The notes: a model not told the origin generated them from the sequence alone. A DNA stretch of 15,618 nt from an uncultured Oscillospiraceae bacterium (GCA_900543395.1 UQQT01000049.1:1-15618), one strand, 5' to 3'; shown: positions 1 to 8,819, counted from the stretch's first letter. Translations and numbers: made by a program.

Positions 1-54
1 CAGTACAGAGTACGAGCGGTGAGGGTAATTCATTCCGGGCGTTTTTAACATCCC

Positions 55-1230
55 CTAACGTGTCGATTTTACGTCAAAAGCCTTAACCCTGTTCTCGTCG
101 AGTATGATATTAGTGTGACCGTAGAGCGTATTCTGAACCTCCTGCGCGGCAAGCGGATAGTCTACTACCCAGATCCAGACGCTGTCGCCGTGAGTCGTGT
201 ACGGCTGTCTCGCGTCCTCGGCGGGAGCCTCCATAGAAACTATCTCGAAATCGTACCACTTGTTTAAAATCGCGGTGGTTCCGAGCGTTATTATCTTAGA
301 AACGGAGCAGTCGGTTCTGACATACGAACAGAGAGTTTTAACAACGCCGTCAAGCTGGGAGAGCGTAAGATTTTTCGACTTATTGATAAGAGCGGTGATA
401 ACCTTTCGCTGATTTTCCGTACGCTGAATATCGCCCGATGAATAAATTTTTCTCATTCTCGAGAAATAAAGAGCCTGCTCGCCGTTAAGAAGAACGTTTT
501 CGCCGACGGGTACGCTTATATTCGCATAATCGTAAATTCCGTTTGCCTCTCTCTGCGTCACGTCGAGATTAACTCCGCCGACCTCGTCGATAACCTTTTC
601 GAACGCCGTAAAGTCGACAGCCGCGTAGTAATCTATTTTGATTTTATAGTTATTTTCAACTGCGTCGACGAGATATTTGGGGCCTCCGTTGCCGTAAGCC
701 GCGTTTATCTTGGACGTTTTCGGTCCGTACGCCGTGTTGAAATACGTATAGCTGTCTCTGAAAAGAGAGCAGAGCGTTATCTTCTTGGTCTCATTGTTAA
801 TCGAAACTATCATCATAACGTCGGAGTTGCCCGAGCCTACGCCGTCGAACGTATCAAGACCTATAAGAAGTACGTTCATGACGTGCTTGCTTGTAAGATG
901 CTCGCCGCCGTTTGTGTACCAATCGGCAAGCAAATCGTTTAAGTTGTCGTTCTGCTGCATGGCAATCATGTCCGCCGCGTTCTGACTGTTATCCTCGTCC
1001 CTGAAAAGGAAATCCTCGCTGTACTGACCCGTTACGTCGTCGATTCCGTCGTCGATATCGAGATCCTTCGTATATCTTAACACGAAATGCGCCGCGATAA
1101 CGCCTAAAAATACGAGTATAACGACAATGACCGCTATAACTACTGATGATTTTTTAACCTTCTTTTTACGTTTTTCTCCGCCGTCCCCGTCCGGGATAAC
1201 GCCGATTACGTCCTTGTTTTTTTTGTCCAT
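55..1230 (-). CDS. LytR-CpsA-Psr (LCP) family cell-wall glycopolymer ligase
   Basis: This is a membrane-anchored enzyme of the LCP family, whose members attach undecaprenyl-linked anionic glycopolymers such as teichoic acid or capsule to peptidoglycan outside the cell. With the start at 1230 the protein has 391 residues: a lysine-rich cytoplasmic N-terminus (about 18-27), one membrane segment (about 29-51), an acidic spacer, then the LCP domain from about 119 (VLLIGLDTFDG, SDVMM, SLFRDSY, KINAAYG). The conserved arginine cluster is present (SRMRK near 257-261, QRTENQR at 269-275). I chose ATG 1230 because GGAG lies a few bases upstream. A longer GTG start at 1260 has no such site. The gene lies about 120 bp downstream of gyrA on the same strand and no clear terminator separates them. 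Which polymer is attached cannot be read from the sequence. The family call is firm. Confidence 0.9.
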   Translation of the reverse strand: MDKKNKDVIGVIPDGDGGEKRKKKVKKSSVVIAVIVVILVFLGVIAAHFVLRYTKDLDIDDGIDDVTGQYSEDFLFRDEDNSQNAADMIAMQQNDNLNDLLADWYTNGGEHLTSKHVMNVLLIGLDTFDGVGSGNSDVMMIVSINNETKKITLCSLFRDSYTYFNTAYGPKTSKINAAYGNGGPKYLVDAVENNYKIKIDYYAAVDFTAFEKVIDEVGGVNLDVTQREANGIYDYANISVPVGENVLLNGEQALYFSRMRKIYSSGDIQRTENQRKVITALINKSKNLTLSQLDGVVKTLCSYVRTDCSVSKIITLGTTAILNKWYDFEIVSMEAPAEDARQPYTTHGDSVWIWVVDYPLAAQEVQNTLYGHTNIILDENRVKAFDVKSTR

Positions 1231-1260
1231 AAAATTCTCCGCTGACAGAATAATCCGCAC

Positions 1261-1349
1261 ACCCCGGATTATTGATTATAATGAATAATGTCGGTAAGCT
1301 CCGAACGCGGGTTTAAAATTAAAATCAAATCCGCGCCCGGTTATGTTTT
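1261..1349. other. gyrA to LCP intergenic spacer with imperfect inverted repeat
   Basis: A short spacer holds an inverted repeat (CGCGGGTTT at about 1308-1316 and AAATCCGCG at about 1327-1335, with one G-T pair and an AT-only loop). On the minus strand no T-run follows the stem, so I do not call it an intrinsic terminator for gyrA. It could weaken read-through or mark an RNA processing point. Confidence 0.3.
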
Positions 1350-3929
1350 TTAATCCTGAGATTCGTTATCTTGAGAAACGGTTTCGTTTGATTCGTCTGT
1401 ATAATTTTCCGAATCCGTATCGCTTTCCGCGTTTTCGTCGCGTTCAAGGCACGTCATGGTTATGACTCTCTGGTCGTCGCCGACCTTCATAACCCGTACA
1501 CCCTTTGACGGACGGGAGAATACGCTTATCGAATCGGACGGAATTCTTATTATAATACCGTCCGACGAAATCAGAATAATATCCTCGTCGCCCGATACTA
1601 TTCTGACCGCCGCTACGTCGCCGTATTCCGCGGTACGGTAATTTATAAGACCGAGACCGCCTCTGTTCTGAATTCTGTAATCGGTAATCTCGCTTCGTCT
1701 GCCGTAGCCCGTTTCGCTGACGGTGAGAACGTAACAATTCTCTTTTATAACATCCGCGCCCGCGATTTCGTCGCCGTCTTTAAGATTTATGGCTCTGACT
1801 CCGCGCGCCGTTCTGCCTATTACTCTGGCATCGTTCTCGTTAAAGCGGATGCACATTCCCTTCTTCGTAGCGAGGAATATATCGTCCTCTCCCGTTGTTG
1901 CGGAAACGTGGATAAGCTCGTCGTCATCATCAAGCGTTATTGCTATGACTCCGCTCTTTCTTATATTGTTATAAGCGGAAATTTCGCTTCTCTTGACAAT
2001 ACCCTTCTTAGTAAACATACACAGGTATTTAAGGCTTTCGTCCTGCTCTCTGGGAACTCTGATGATAGCCGTTATCTTCTCCTCGCTTTCGAGCGGAAGA
2101 ATGTTTACTATATTCATACCCTTGCTGATACGGCTGCCCTCGGCTATTTCGTACGCCTTAATGCGGTATGTCTTTCCCTTTGAAGTAAAGAACATTACAT
2201 AGTCGTGAGTCGAGCAGTTTATAATCGTATCGACGATATCGTCCTCACGGCGGGTCATGCCCTTAATACCCTTGCCGCCTCTGCGCTGGCTCTTGTATTC
2301 GTCGGCGGGCATACGCTTGATGTAGCCCATCTCGGTCATTGTAAGAACGCAGTCCTCAACGGGGATAAGATCCTCAATGTCGACCTCGCCCGAAACGTTC
2401 TGAATCTCCGTGCGTCTGTCGTCTCCGAATTTTTCTTTAATAACGGCAAGCTCGCTCTTTATAATTTCAAGAACCTTTTCTCTCGATGAAAGAATCGCGC
2501 GGTACTCGTCTATTTTAGCCTTTAAATCAGCCATTTCGTCGTCGAGCTTCTGTCTTTCAAGACCGGTAAGCTGTCCTAAACGCATCTGAACGATGTGCGT
2601 CGCCTGAATTTCGTCGAACGCGAAGTTCTCCATAAGGGCGGTTTTTCCCTCGGCTACGCTCTTTGAAGCCTTTAATACGGCGATAACCTCGTCGATAATA
2701 TCGAGAGCCTTTATTAATGCCTCGACGATATGCGCTCTGGCTTCGGCCTTTTTAAGTCTGAAAGCGGTTCGTCTCGTTATTACGTTGCACTGATGGTCTA
2801 TGTAATATTCGAGAATCTGTTTTAAATTCAATATTTTAGGCTCGCCGTTGACAAGCGCAAGAAGTATAACGCCGAACGTATCCTGTAACTGGGTGTACGA
2901 ATAAAGCTGATTTAATACGACCCGGGGATTTGCGTCCCTTTTAAGGTCGATAACCATATTCATGCCCTCGCGGTTTGAATAATCGTTGATGTCGGAAATA
3001 CCCTCTATCTTCTTATCCTTAACAAGCTCCGCAATCTTTTCGATAAGGCGCGCCTTGTTGACCTGGTAGGGAAGCTCGGTTACGACAATCTGATACTTAT
3101 CGTGCTTGCCCTCGACGATTTCGCATCTCGCCCTGACCGTTACCTTGCCTCTGCCCGTCGCATAGGCGGCTCTGATTCCCGAATATCCCATAATAATGCC
3201 CGCAGTCGGGAAATCGGGTCCCTTGATATGCTCCATAATCTCGGGGAGAGTTGCGTCGGGGTTATCCATAACGCAGTTTATTCCGTCGATAACCTCTCTT
3301 AAATTATGAGGGGGGATATTAGTCGCCATACCGACCGCGATACCCGACGAGCCGTTGACGAGCAGGTTCGGGAATTTCGAGGGCAGAACGACGGGCTCCT
3401 TGAGTCGGTCGTCGTAGTTCGGTATAAAGTCAACCGTGTCCTCGTCTATATTCGAAAGCATTTCGAGAGTCATTTTGCTCATTCGAGACTCCGTATAACG
3501 GTAAGCAGCCGGGGGATCTCCGTCGACAGAACCGAAGTTACCGTGACCGTCGACGAGCATGTATCTCATAGAGAAATCCTGCGCGAGTCTGACCATTGCG
3601 TCATATACCGACGCGTCGCCGTGGGGATGGTAGCGGCCGAGAACCGCACCGACCGTGTCCGCGCACTTACGGTAAGCCTTGTCGGGCATGAGTCCGTTTT
3701 CGTACATCGTATAGAGTATACGTCTGTGTACGGGTTTGAGTCCGTCCCTGACGTCGGGAAGCGCTCTCGACGTTATAACGGACATCGAGTAGTCGAGGAA
3801 TGACTTTCTCATTTCCTTATTGATATCGACGTTTATAATCTTTCCCGCGTCACCGCTGTCCACAACGGGTATGTCGTCGTCGTGAACCGTAAGATTATCA
3901 TTGTCGAATACGTTAAAATTATCGTCCAT
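1350..3929 (-). CDS. gyrA: DNA gyrase subunit A
   Basis: GyrA is the breaking and rejoining subunit of the A2B2 gyrase that introduces negative supercoils using ATP hydrolysed by GyrB. The 859-residue product has the conserved breakage domain starting at INKEMRKSFLDYSMSVI (about 36-52), the catalytic tyrosine at 145 in AAYRYTESRM, and the gyrase-specific GyrA box QRRGGKG at 548-554. That box separates it from topoisomerase IV ParC. Six-bladed C-terminal wrapping repeats follow. The last roughly 30 residues are a very acidic tail, and about 30 acidic residues precede the conserved N-terminus, which is longer than usual. The quinolone-contact site reads GDASVYD, so the residue matching E. coli Ser83 is Ala106. 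The gene starts 20 bp after the gyrB stop with only a weak GGTGA site, so translation may be coupled to gyrB. Confidence 0.98.
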   Translation of the reverse strand: MDDNFNVFDNDNLTVHDDDIPVVDSGDAGKIINVDINKEMRKSFLDYSMSVITSRALPDVRDGLKPVHRRILYTMYENGLMPDKAYRKCADTVGAVLGRYHPHGDASVYDAMVRLAQDFSMRYMLVDGHGNFGSVDGDPPAAYRYTESRMSKMTLEMLSNIDEDTVDFIPNYDDRLKEPVVLPSKFPNLLVNGSSGIAVGMATNIPPHNLREVIDGINCVMDNPDATLPEIMEHIKGPDFPTAGIIMGYSGIRAAYATGRGKVTVRARCEIVEGKHDKYQIVVTELPYQVNKARLIEKIAELVKDKKIEGISDINDYSNREGMNMVIDLKRDANPRVVLNQLYSYTQLQDTFGVILLALVNGEPKILNLKQILEYYIDHQCNVITRRTAFRLKKAEARAHIVEALIKALDIIDEVIAVLKASKSVAEGKTALMENFAFDEIQATHIVQMRLGQLTGLERQKLDDEMADLKAKIDEYRAILSSREKVLEIIKSELAVIKEKFGDDRRTEIQNVSGEVDIEDLIPVEDCVLTMTEMGYIKRMPADEYKSQRRGGKGIKGMTRREDDIVDTIINCSTHDYVMFFTSKGKTYRIKAYEIAEGSRISKGMNIVNILPLESEEKITAIIRVPREQDESLKYLCMFTKKGIVKRSEISAYNNIRKSGVIAITLDDDDELIHVSATTGEDDIFLATKKGMCIRFNENDARVIGRTARGVRAINLKDGDEIAGADVIKENCYVLTVSETGYGRRSEITDYRIQNRGGLGLINYRTAEYGDVAAVRIVSGDEDIILISSDGIIIRIPSDSISVFSRPSKGVRVMKVGDDQRVITMTCLERDENAESDTDSENYTDESNETVSQDNESQD

Positions 3930-3949
3930 TTATTTCACCGTCATTCCGT

Positions 3950-5938
3950 TTAAATATCGAGATTCTGAACGTATTTTGCGTTCTTTTCTATAAATTCGCG
4001 TCTGGGTTCGACTCTGTCGCCCATTAATATCGAGAATGTCTCGTCCGCTTCGATTGCGTCCTCCAGCGTGACGCGGAGCATTGTCCTCGTTTCGGGATTC
4101 ATTGTCGTTTCCCAAAGCTGTTCGGAGTCCATCTCACCTAAGCCCTTGTAACGCTGTGTGTCGCAGCCCTGTCCGAGTTCGGCAAGCTTCGCGTCGCGTT
4201 CCTCGTCGGAAAAAGCGTAGAAATGCTTTTTATTCTTCGTAATTCTGTAAAGCGGGGGCTGGGCTATATAAACGTAGCCGTTGTCTATGAGCGGACGCAT
4301 ATATCTGAAAAAGAACGTGAGAAGAAGCGTTCTGATATGTGCGCCGTCGACGTCCGCATCCGCCATTATAACTATCTTATGATATCTTAATTTATTAATA
4401 TCGAAATCCTCGTCGATTCCGGCACCGAGAGCCAATACGACGGGTTCAAGCTTATCATTGCCGAGAACCTTGTCTATTCTGACCTTTTCAACGTTGAGCA
4501 TTTTGCCCCACAGGGGGAGAATCGCCTGAATGTTTCTGTCGCGTCCGCCCTTAGCCGAACCGCCTGCCGAATCACCCTCGACTATAAATATTTCGGTATT
4601 CTCGGGGTTTTTGTCCGTACAGTCTGCAAGCTTGCCGGGAAGCGAGTTTCCGCTTAACGCGGTCTTTCTTCTTGCGACCTCGCGGGCTTTTCTGGCTGCC
4701 TCTCTGGCTCTTGAAGCCTCGAGCGTTTTATTGAATATCAGTCTTGCGACGGACGGATTTTCCTCAAAGTACGTCATCATCTTATCATAAAGCATTTTTG
4801 AAACTATCTGCTTTACGTCGGTGTTTCCGAGCTTCGCTTTTGTCTGTCCCTCAAACTGAGCCTCGGTAAGCTTAACGCTTATGACCGCGACGAGTCCCTC
4901 TCTTACGTCGTCTCCGCTTAATTTTTTATCCGCTTCTTTTAAAAGATTGTATTTTTTTCCGTAGTCGTTGAATACCTTTGTAAGCGCGATTTTAAAACCG
5001 TCCTCGTGCGTACCGCCGTCGGTGGTTCTTACGTTGTTTGCAAAGCTCAAAATCGACTCGTTATAGCCGTCGTTGTACTGCATTGCAACCTCTGCGCTTC
5101 TGTCGCCGACAACGGTCGAGAAATGCATGGGCTTGTCCTGAATCGGAGTCAGTCCCGCACTGTTCGTATTGAATTCAACGAAGCTCGAAATACCGCCCTC
5201 GTAGCAGTAGACCTCTTCGACGGGGTTTTCGTCGTCTCTTAAATCGCTTAACGTGATTTTAAGTCCCGCGTTTAAAAACGCCTGCTCTCTCATACGTCTT
5301 TGAAGCACGCCGAATTCGTAAACGGTAGTCTCCGTGAATATTTCGGGATCTGCCTTGAATCTGACAAGAGTTCCGGTCTCGTCGGTGTCGCCGATTATTT
5401 TCAGCTCCGACGCAATATTTCCGCGCGTGAATCTCTGCTTGTGAATGTGTCCGTCGCGCGAAACCTCTACCTCGAACCACTCAGACAAAGCGTTAACTAC
5501 GGACGAACCTACGCCGTGCAGACCGCCCGATACCTTATATCCGCTTCCGCCGAATTTACCGCCGGCATGAAGAACGGTCAGAACGACGGTAACAGCGGGA
5601 AGTCCCTGCTGTTCGTTGATATCTACGGGAATTCCTCGTCCGTTATCCCTGACCTCAATGATATCTCCGGGGAGAATATTGACCTCGATATGCGTACAGT
5701 AACCCGCCAATGCCTCGTCTATCGAGTTGTCGACAATTTCGTATACAAGATGATGAAGACCCCTCGGACCGGTGGAACCGATATACATTCCCGGTCTTTT
5801 TCTTACAGCCTCCAGACCCTCGAGAACCTGGATCTGATCCGCGCCGTATTTGTCATGAACAACCGTGTCCATGACCTCGGTGCCGTCGGGCTCTGTTATA
5901 ATGTCGATTTTGTTTTCAAGCTCGTCCAAAAAAAACAA
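3950..5938 (-). CDS. gyrB: DNA gyrase subunit B
   Basis: GyrB is the ATPase subunit of gyrase. The 662-residue product shows the GHKL ATPase core (QVLEGLEAVRKRPGMYIGSTG at about 37-57, EIVDNSIDEALAG, DNGRGIP, GGLHGVGSSVVNALS), the transducer domain, and the TOPRIM metal-binding motifs EGDSAGG (454-460) and DADVDG (527-532), ending in the usual tail with RREFIEKNAKYVQNLDI. The start shown is TTG 5938, preceded by AGGAAAGG. An in-frame ATG at 5872 would give a protein that begins at about the family's usual place but has a poorly spaced site, so the first 22 residues are uncertain. LPLWGKMLN carries tryptophan where E. coli has Lys447, a difference that to my knowledge also occurs in other clostridial GyrB proteins. 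It lies 96 bp downstream of remB and directly before gyrA. Confidence 0.97.
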   Translation of the reverse strand: MFFLDELENKIDIITEPDGTEVMDTVVHDKYGADQIQVLEGLEAVRKRPGMYIGSTGPRGLHHLVYEIVDNSIDEALAGYCTHIEVNILPGDIIEVRDNGRGIPVDINEQQGLPAVTVVLTVLHAGGKFGGSGYKVSGGLHGVGSSVVNALSEWFEVEVSRDGHIHKQRFTRGNIASELKIIGDTDETGTLVRFKADPEIFTETTVYEFGVLQRRMREQAFLNAGLKITLSDLRDDENPVEEVYCYEGGISSFVEFNTNSAGLTPIQDKPMHFSTVVGDRSAEVAMQYNDGYNESILSFANNVRTTDGGTHEDGFKIALTKVFNDYGKKYNLLKEADKKLSGDDVREGLVAVISVKLTEAQFEGQTKAKLGNTDVKQIVSKMLYDKMMTYFEENPSVARLIFNKTLEASRAREAARKAREVARRKTALSGNSLPGKLADCTDKNPENTEIFIVEGDSAGGSAKGGRDRNIQAILPLWGKMLNVEKVRIDKVLGNDKLEPVVLALGAGIDEDFDINKLRYHKIVIMADADVDGAHIRTLLLTFFFRYMRPLIDNGYVYIAQPPLYRITKNKKHFYAFSDEERDAKLAELGQGCDTQRYKGLGEMDSEQLWETTMNPETRTMLRVTLEDAIEADETFSILMGDRVEPRREFIEKNAKYVQNLDI

Positions 5939-6034
5939 CGTCCTTTCCTGAAAGGGAGCATTTCCCCGCGGGTAAAATTCATATCCCGCGTTATGTTATT
6001 GAATATATAATATATAAATTTAAACGTTAAATTT
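5939..6034 (-). promoter_or_regulatory. gyrB leader with two hairpins, one over the ribosome binding site
   Basis: This AT-rich gap probably carries a promoter (TATATA-type -10 candidates around 6001-6017), followed in the leader by a GC-rich hairpin with arms CGCGGG and CCCGCG (5967-5990). A second small hairpin, CCTTTC and GAAAGG at about 5942-5955, includes the gyrB Shine-Dalgarno. The hairpins are visible directly. A role in control is inference; gyrase genes in many bacteria respond to supercoiling. Confidence 0.4.
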
Positions 6035-6295
6035 CTAAAAATTTTTCTTTTCGAGTCTCTTAATGAGAGTCGGAACGGCAGGCTGAGCAATATATACCTT
6101 CCTGCCTTTTTTCTTATCCTCTGTCACGGTGAAAGACTTCGGCAGTTCGTCGGAAACGTTTACTACATCGCCGTCCTTCTGCGCCTTATTAAGATAGTCG
6201 CGCGTGCTTTTCATGACGGTGGAATTATCAAGGTCGAAGATTCCTATGACCGAATCCGTCCTTATAACCGTTGACTGACCGAGATGCAGATACAT
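6035..6295 (-). CDS. remB: RemB/YaaB-like DUF370 protein
   Basis: This 86-residue protein begins MYLHLGQSTVIRTDSVIGIFDLDNST, the characteristic start of the DUF370 family that includes Bacillus subtilis RemB (YaaB) and is related to the matrix-gene regulator RemA. In B. subtilis the family member also sits between recF and gyrB, so position and sequence agree. The C-terminal half is basic (KKKGRKVYIAQPAVPTLIKRLEKKNF). RemA-type proteins bind DNA as multimers. Whether RemB does so, and what it regulates here, is not known from the sequence. It begins one base after the recF stop and is very likely co-transcribed with it. Confidence 0.9.
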   Translation of the reverse strand: MYLHLGQSTVIRTDSVIGIFDLDNSTVMKSTRDYLNKAQKDGDVVNVSDELPKSFTVTEDKKKGRKVYIAQPAVPTLIKRLEKKNF

Positions 6296-6296
6296 T

Positions 6297-7394
6297 TTAC
6301 TTTAAAACCTTTCCCGACTGAATATGAAACGTCTTTCCCGAGCATAATCTCATTACGCTCGACGGCTCACAGCACGTTATCAGAACCTGCCTGTCCTTTA
6401 TATTGTTAAGAATATAATTCTGTCTTTTTACGTCAAGCTCGCTCATAACGTCGTCGAGCAGAATTACGGGCTGTTCGCCGTTGTATTCGGCTAAAAGCTC
6501 CGCTTCGCCGAGTTTCATGGCAAGAGCCGCGCTCCTCTGCTGACCCTGCGAGCCGAAATTTCTCGCAGGGACGGAATTTATAAGAATCTCAACGTCGTCC
6601 CTGTGCGCTCCGACAGACGCGCAGCAGAACCGCCTGTCCTCGCTCTCGCATATTTTTAATAAATTAATAAAATATTTCTTCGTCATTTCTTTGTCCGACG
6701 AATAGCCGAACGGCATTTTGACTTTGTATGTGAGCTTCAGCTCTTCCGTATCGGACGAAAGACCCGAATATATAACGGAGGTTTTTTCATTTAAAGACTC
6801 GATATATTTTTTTCTCTCATCGGAGATAATGCACGAATACTCCGCGAGACGGTCGTTCCACACGTCGAGCATTTCGTAAAGCTCCGGGTGGTATTTCAAA
6901 TCCTTTAAAAAAGAATTGCGCTGTAACAGCGTTTTATTGTATTCGCTTAAAAGAGAGGAATATCCGATTATCTTTCGGCACAGCGCGATATCGCAGAATT
7001 TCCGTCTTTCAGCAGGCGAACCGCTGACCAAAGATAAATACGACGGGGAAAACACGACGCATCCGAGCGCGCCGATAAGCTCCGAATTCGACTTTTTTAT
7101 AACGGAATTGAGCTTTATGCGCTTGTTTTGCGAGTAAATTAAAGATATATCCTGCTCTCTTTTCTGCGCGTAAAAATCAACGTCGATTTTAGCGAAATCG
7201 CTCCCGAATTTTATAAATTCCTTTTCACGCGACTTTCGAAAGCTTTTGAATCCTCCGCACAGCCATACGGCTTCGAGAATATTCGTCTTGCCCTGTCCGT
7301 TCTCGCCGAATATTATGTTTACGCCGTCGTCGAAATTAAGCTGTGCGTTTTCTATATTTCTGAAATTTAGTAAAGACAGAGATGTAACTTTCAT
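6297..7394 (-). CDS. recF: DNA replication and repair protein RecF
   Basis: RecF is an SMC-like ATPase that helps RecO and RecR load RecA at single-strand gaps and stalled forks. The 365-residue product has the family's full length. It shows the N-terminal start (MKVTSLSLLNFRNIENAQLNF), Walker A GENGQGKT (30-37), the ABC-type signature SQGQQRS (282-288) and Walker B LLDDVMSEL (312-320), with the middle arm domain between. The ATG overlaps the yaaA stop as ATGA at 7391-7394, a mark of translational coupling. Gene order dnaN-yaaA-recF-remB-gyrB is standard for Firmicutes. Confidence 0.97.
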   Translation of the reverse strand: MKVTSLSLLNFRNIENAQLNFDDGVNIIFGENGQGKTNILEAVWLCGGFKSFRKSREKEFIKFGSDFAKIDVDFYAQKREQDISLIYSQNKRIKLNSVIKKSNSELIGALGCVVFSPSYLSLVSGSPAERRKFCDIALCRKIIGYSSLLSEYNKTLLQRNSFLKDLKYHPELYEMLDVWNDRLAEYSCIISDERKKYIESLNEKTSVIYSGLSSDTEELKLTYKVKMPFGYSSDKEMTKKYFINLLKICESEDRRFCCASVGAHRDDVEILINSVPARNFGSQGQQRSAALAMKLGEAELLAEYNGEQPVILLDDVMSELDVKRQNYILNNIKDRQVLITCCEPSSVMRLCSGKTFHIQSGKVLK

Positions 7395-7639
7395 CTTTTT
7401 TTAATTATAAAATATAAGTTTTCGTATTCGATTCTGTCGCCGTCTCTTAATTTCTTACCCCTTTGCAGACACTCCTCGCCGTTTACGAATATTTCGCCCT
7501 CTGTAATCAGAATCTTTGCGTGACCGCCGGTCTCGGCGATATCGCACAGCTTCAGCGCGGAGTCAAGCTTTATAAAATCGGTGTCTATATAAATTTCCTT
7601 TTCCCTGCGTTTTACGGCTTTAACTTTAATAACTTTCAT
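7391..7639 (-). CDS. yaaA: S4-domain RNA-binding protein YaaA
   Basis: This 82-residue protein is a single S4 RNA-binding fold. The segment IKLDSALKLCDIAETGGHAKILITEGEIFVNGEECLQRGKKLRDGDRIEY (about 23-73) is the standard S4 signature with its GEIxVNG and RxGKKLRxGD elements. In B. subtilis the homologue sits between dnaN and recF and has been connected with large ribosomal subunit assembly. The exact role is uncertain. It starts seven bases after the dnaN stop and overlaps recF by four bases, so it belongs to the same operon. Confidence 0.92.
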   Translation of the reverse strand: MKVIKVKAVKRREKEIYIDTDFIKLDSALKLCDIAETGGHAKILITEGEIFVNGEECLQRGKKLRDGDRIEYENLYFIIKKR

Positions 7640-7646
7640 ATATTTA

Positions 7647-8750
7647 TCATCCGTTCAGCCTTACGGGCAGTATGAGATATGTGTACGAGTCGCCGACGGT
7701 CGGCACTATACATACGGGCGAGAGGGGACTTACTATCGTCATCAGAACCTCGTCGTCCTCGCTCGCTCTTAATGCGTCGAGAACATAGCGCGCCTGAATT
7801 CCTATGCACGTATCGTCTCCGTCAATTGAAACGTCGACCCTGTCGTTTGCCGCGCCCAGAGCCGTCGCGGTCGAAATTCTCGCCTCTCCGTTTCGAAATT
7901 CCATTTTTAAAGGAGCCTTGAATCTGTCGGTGATGATGAGCGAAACGCGTTCGACCGATTCTATCATATCCTTTGACTTGATTCTGACGACCGTATTTCT
8001 CTCGGTTGTAAGAATCGCGGTATAATTCATGAATTCGCCGTCAAGAAGTCTCGAAACGACGGTGTAGCCCTCTATATTAAATATAATATGCTGTCTGCCG
8101 AGCCCGATTTTTACGAAATTATCCGTATCGGGTATGAGCTTGATAACCTCTGCCAGCGTTTTCGCGGGGACGACGAAGTTTAAATTCTCGCCGTTATATT
8201 CGATAAATTCTTTTCTTATAGCAAGGCGGTGAGCGTCGATTGCTACCAATTTAAGCTCTCCGGGACTTACCTCGAATTTAATGCCCCTCATGATCATTCT
8301 GATATCGTTGAGTGAGACGGAGAAAATAGTCTTTCTGACCATATCCTTTAAAACGGACTGCGAAACGGTCAGCTCCTTGCCGTTTATGATTGTGGGAAGC
8401 TCGGGATAATCCTTGGGATTGATGCCCGTCATGAAATACTCGATGTCTCCGCAGTAAATTTTACACTGTAATTTATCGTCGACCTCCAGTATAACGTCCT
8501 CATAGGGAATGTGCTTTATAATGTCGCAGAATGTACGCGCATTTATAATTACCGTGCCCTCCTCGACGACGTTAGCCTCTATTACGGTGCTGATTCCTAT
8601 TTCGAGGTCGTAGCCCGTCATTTTAAGTCCGTTCTCCTGCGTTTTTATGAGTATACCCTCTAAAACAGGCATGCTCGTTTTTGTGACGACCGCTTTTTGA
8701 ACATTTAAAGCGGCTTCGCAGAGTACGGATGTTTTGCAAATTACTTTCAT
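7647..8750 (-). CDS. dnaN: DNA polymerase III beta subunit (sliding clamp)
   Basis: DnaN forms the ring-shaped dimer that tethers DNA polymerase III and many repair proteins to DNA. The 367-residue length matches the family. The three-fold repeated clamp fold begins MKVICKTSVLCEAALNVQKAV and ends in the typical TVGDSYTYLILPVRLNG. ATG 8750 is preceded by AAGGTGAG at suitable spacing. The gene follows dnaA, separated by 278 bp with origin features. One exact copy of the TTTTGAACA 9-mer found in that gap also lies inside the first codons of dnaN (8695-8703, opposite orientation). Confidence 0.98.
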   Translation of the reverse strand: MKVICKTSVLCEAALNVQKAVVTKTSMPVLEGILIKTQENGLKMTGYDLEIGISTVIEANVVEEGTVIINARTFCDIIKHIPYEDVILEVDDKLQCKIYCGDIEYFMTGINPKDYPELPTIINGKELTVSQSVLKDMVRKTIFSVSLNDIRMIMRGIKFEVSPGELKLVAIDAHRLAIRKEFIEYNGENLNFVVPAKTLAEVIKLIPDTDNFVKIGLGRQHIIFNIEGYTVVSRLLDGEFMNYTAILTTERNTVVRIKSKDMIESVERVSLIITDRFKAPLKMEFRNGEARISTATALGAANDRVDVSIDGDDTCIGIQARYVLDALRASEDDEVLMTIVSPLSPVCIVPTVGDSYTYLILPVRLNG

Positions 8751-8765
8751 TTCGTCTCACCTTGG

Positions 8766-8790
8766 CTATATATAATATCATAGAATATAC
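8766..8790. other. AT-rich candidate DNA unwinding element
   Basis: This almost pure A/T block (CTATATATAATATCATAGAA and the bases around it) lies between the triplet run and the dnaN ribosome binding site. In B. subtilis the duplex first opens at the equivalent place. It may also contain the dnaN promoter -10. Confidence 0.45.
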
Positions 8791-8797
8791 TTTTGGG

Positions 8798-8819
8798 TAG
8801 TAGCAGTTGCAGTAGGCAG
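8798..8819 (+). other. DnaA-trio-like triplet run
   Basis: The plus strand reads TAG TAG CAG TTG CAG TAG followed by GCAG, six consecutive triplets ending in G and mostly NAG. It sits between the AT-rich block and a pair of directly adjacent TTTGAA-type 9-mers. DnaA-trios (3'-[G/A]AT-5' repeats beside a box) load the DnaA filament on single strands in B. subtilis. Strand and order agree with that model; three of the six triplets depart from TAG/TAA. Confidence 0.5.

Noticed and set aside
1..54. Possible gene end at the left border
   Set aside because: Too short to assign. No frame with recognisable content and no clear terminator hairpin.
1231..1260. GTG start giving a 401-residue LCP protein
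   Set aside because: ATG 1230 has GGAG at good spacing, and the extra ten residues have no support.
1304..1338. Intrinsic terminator after gyrA
   Set aside because: The inverted repeat is imperfect with an AT loop, and no T-run follows on the minus strand.
3306..3803. 165-residue open frame on the plus strand
   Set aside because: It lies fully antisense to the conserved N-terminal part of gyrA, has arginine/valine-rich composition typical of a frame mirror, and resembles no family.
5300..6010. 236-residue open frame on the plus strand
   Set aside because: It is antisense to gyrB for most of its length. No ribosome binding site or recognisable domain.
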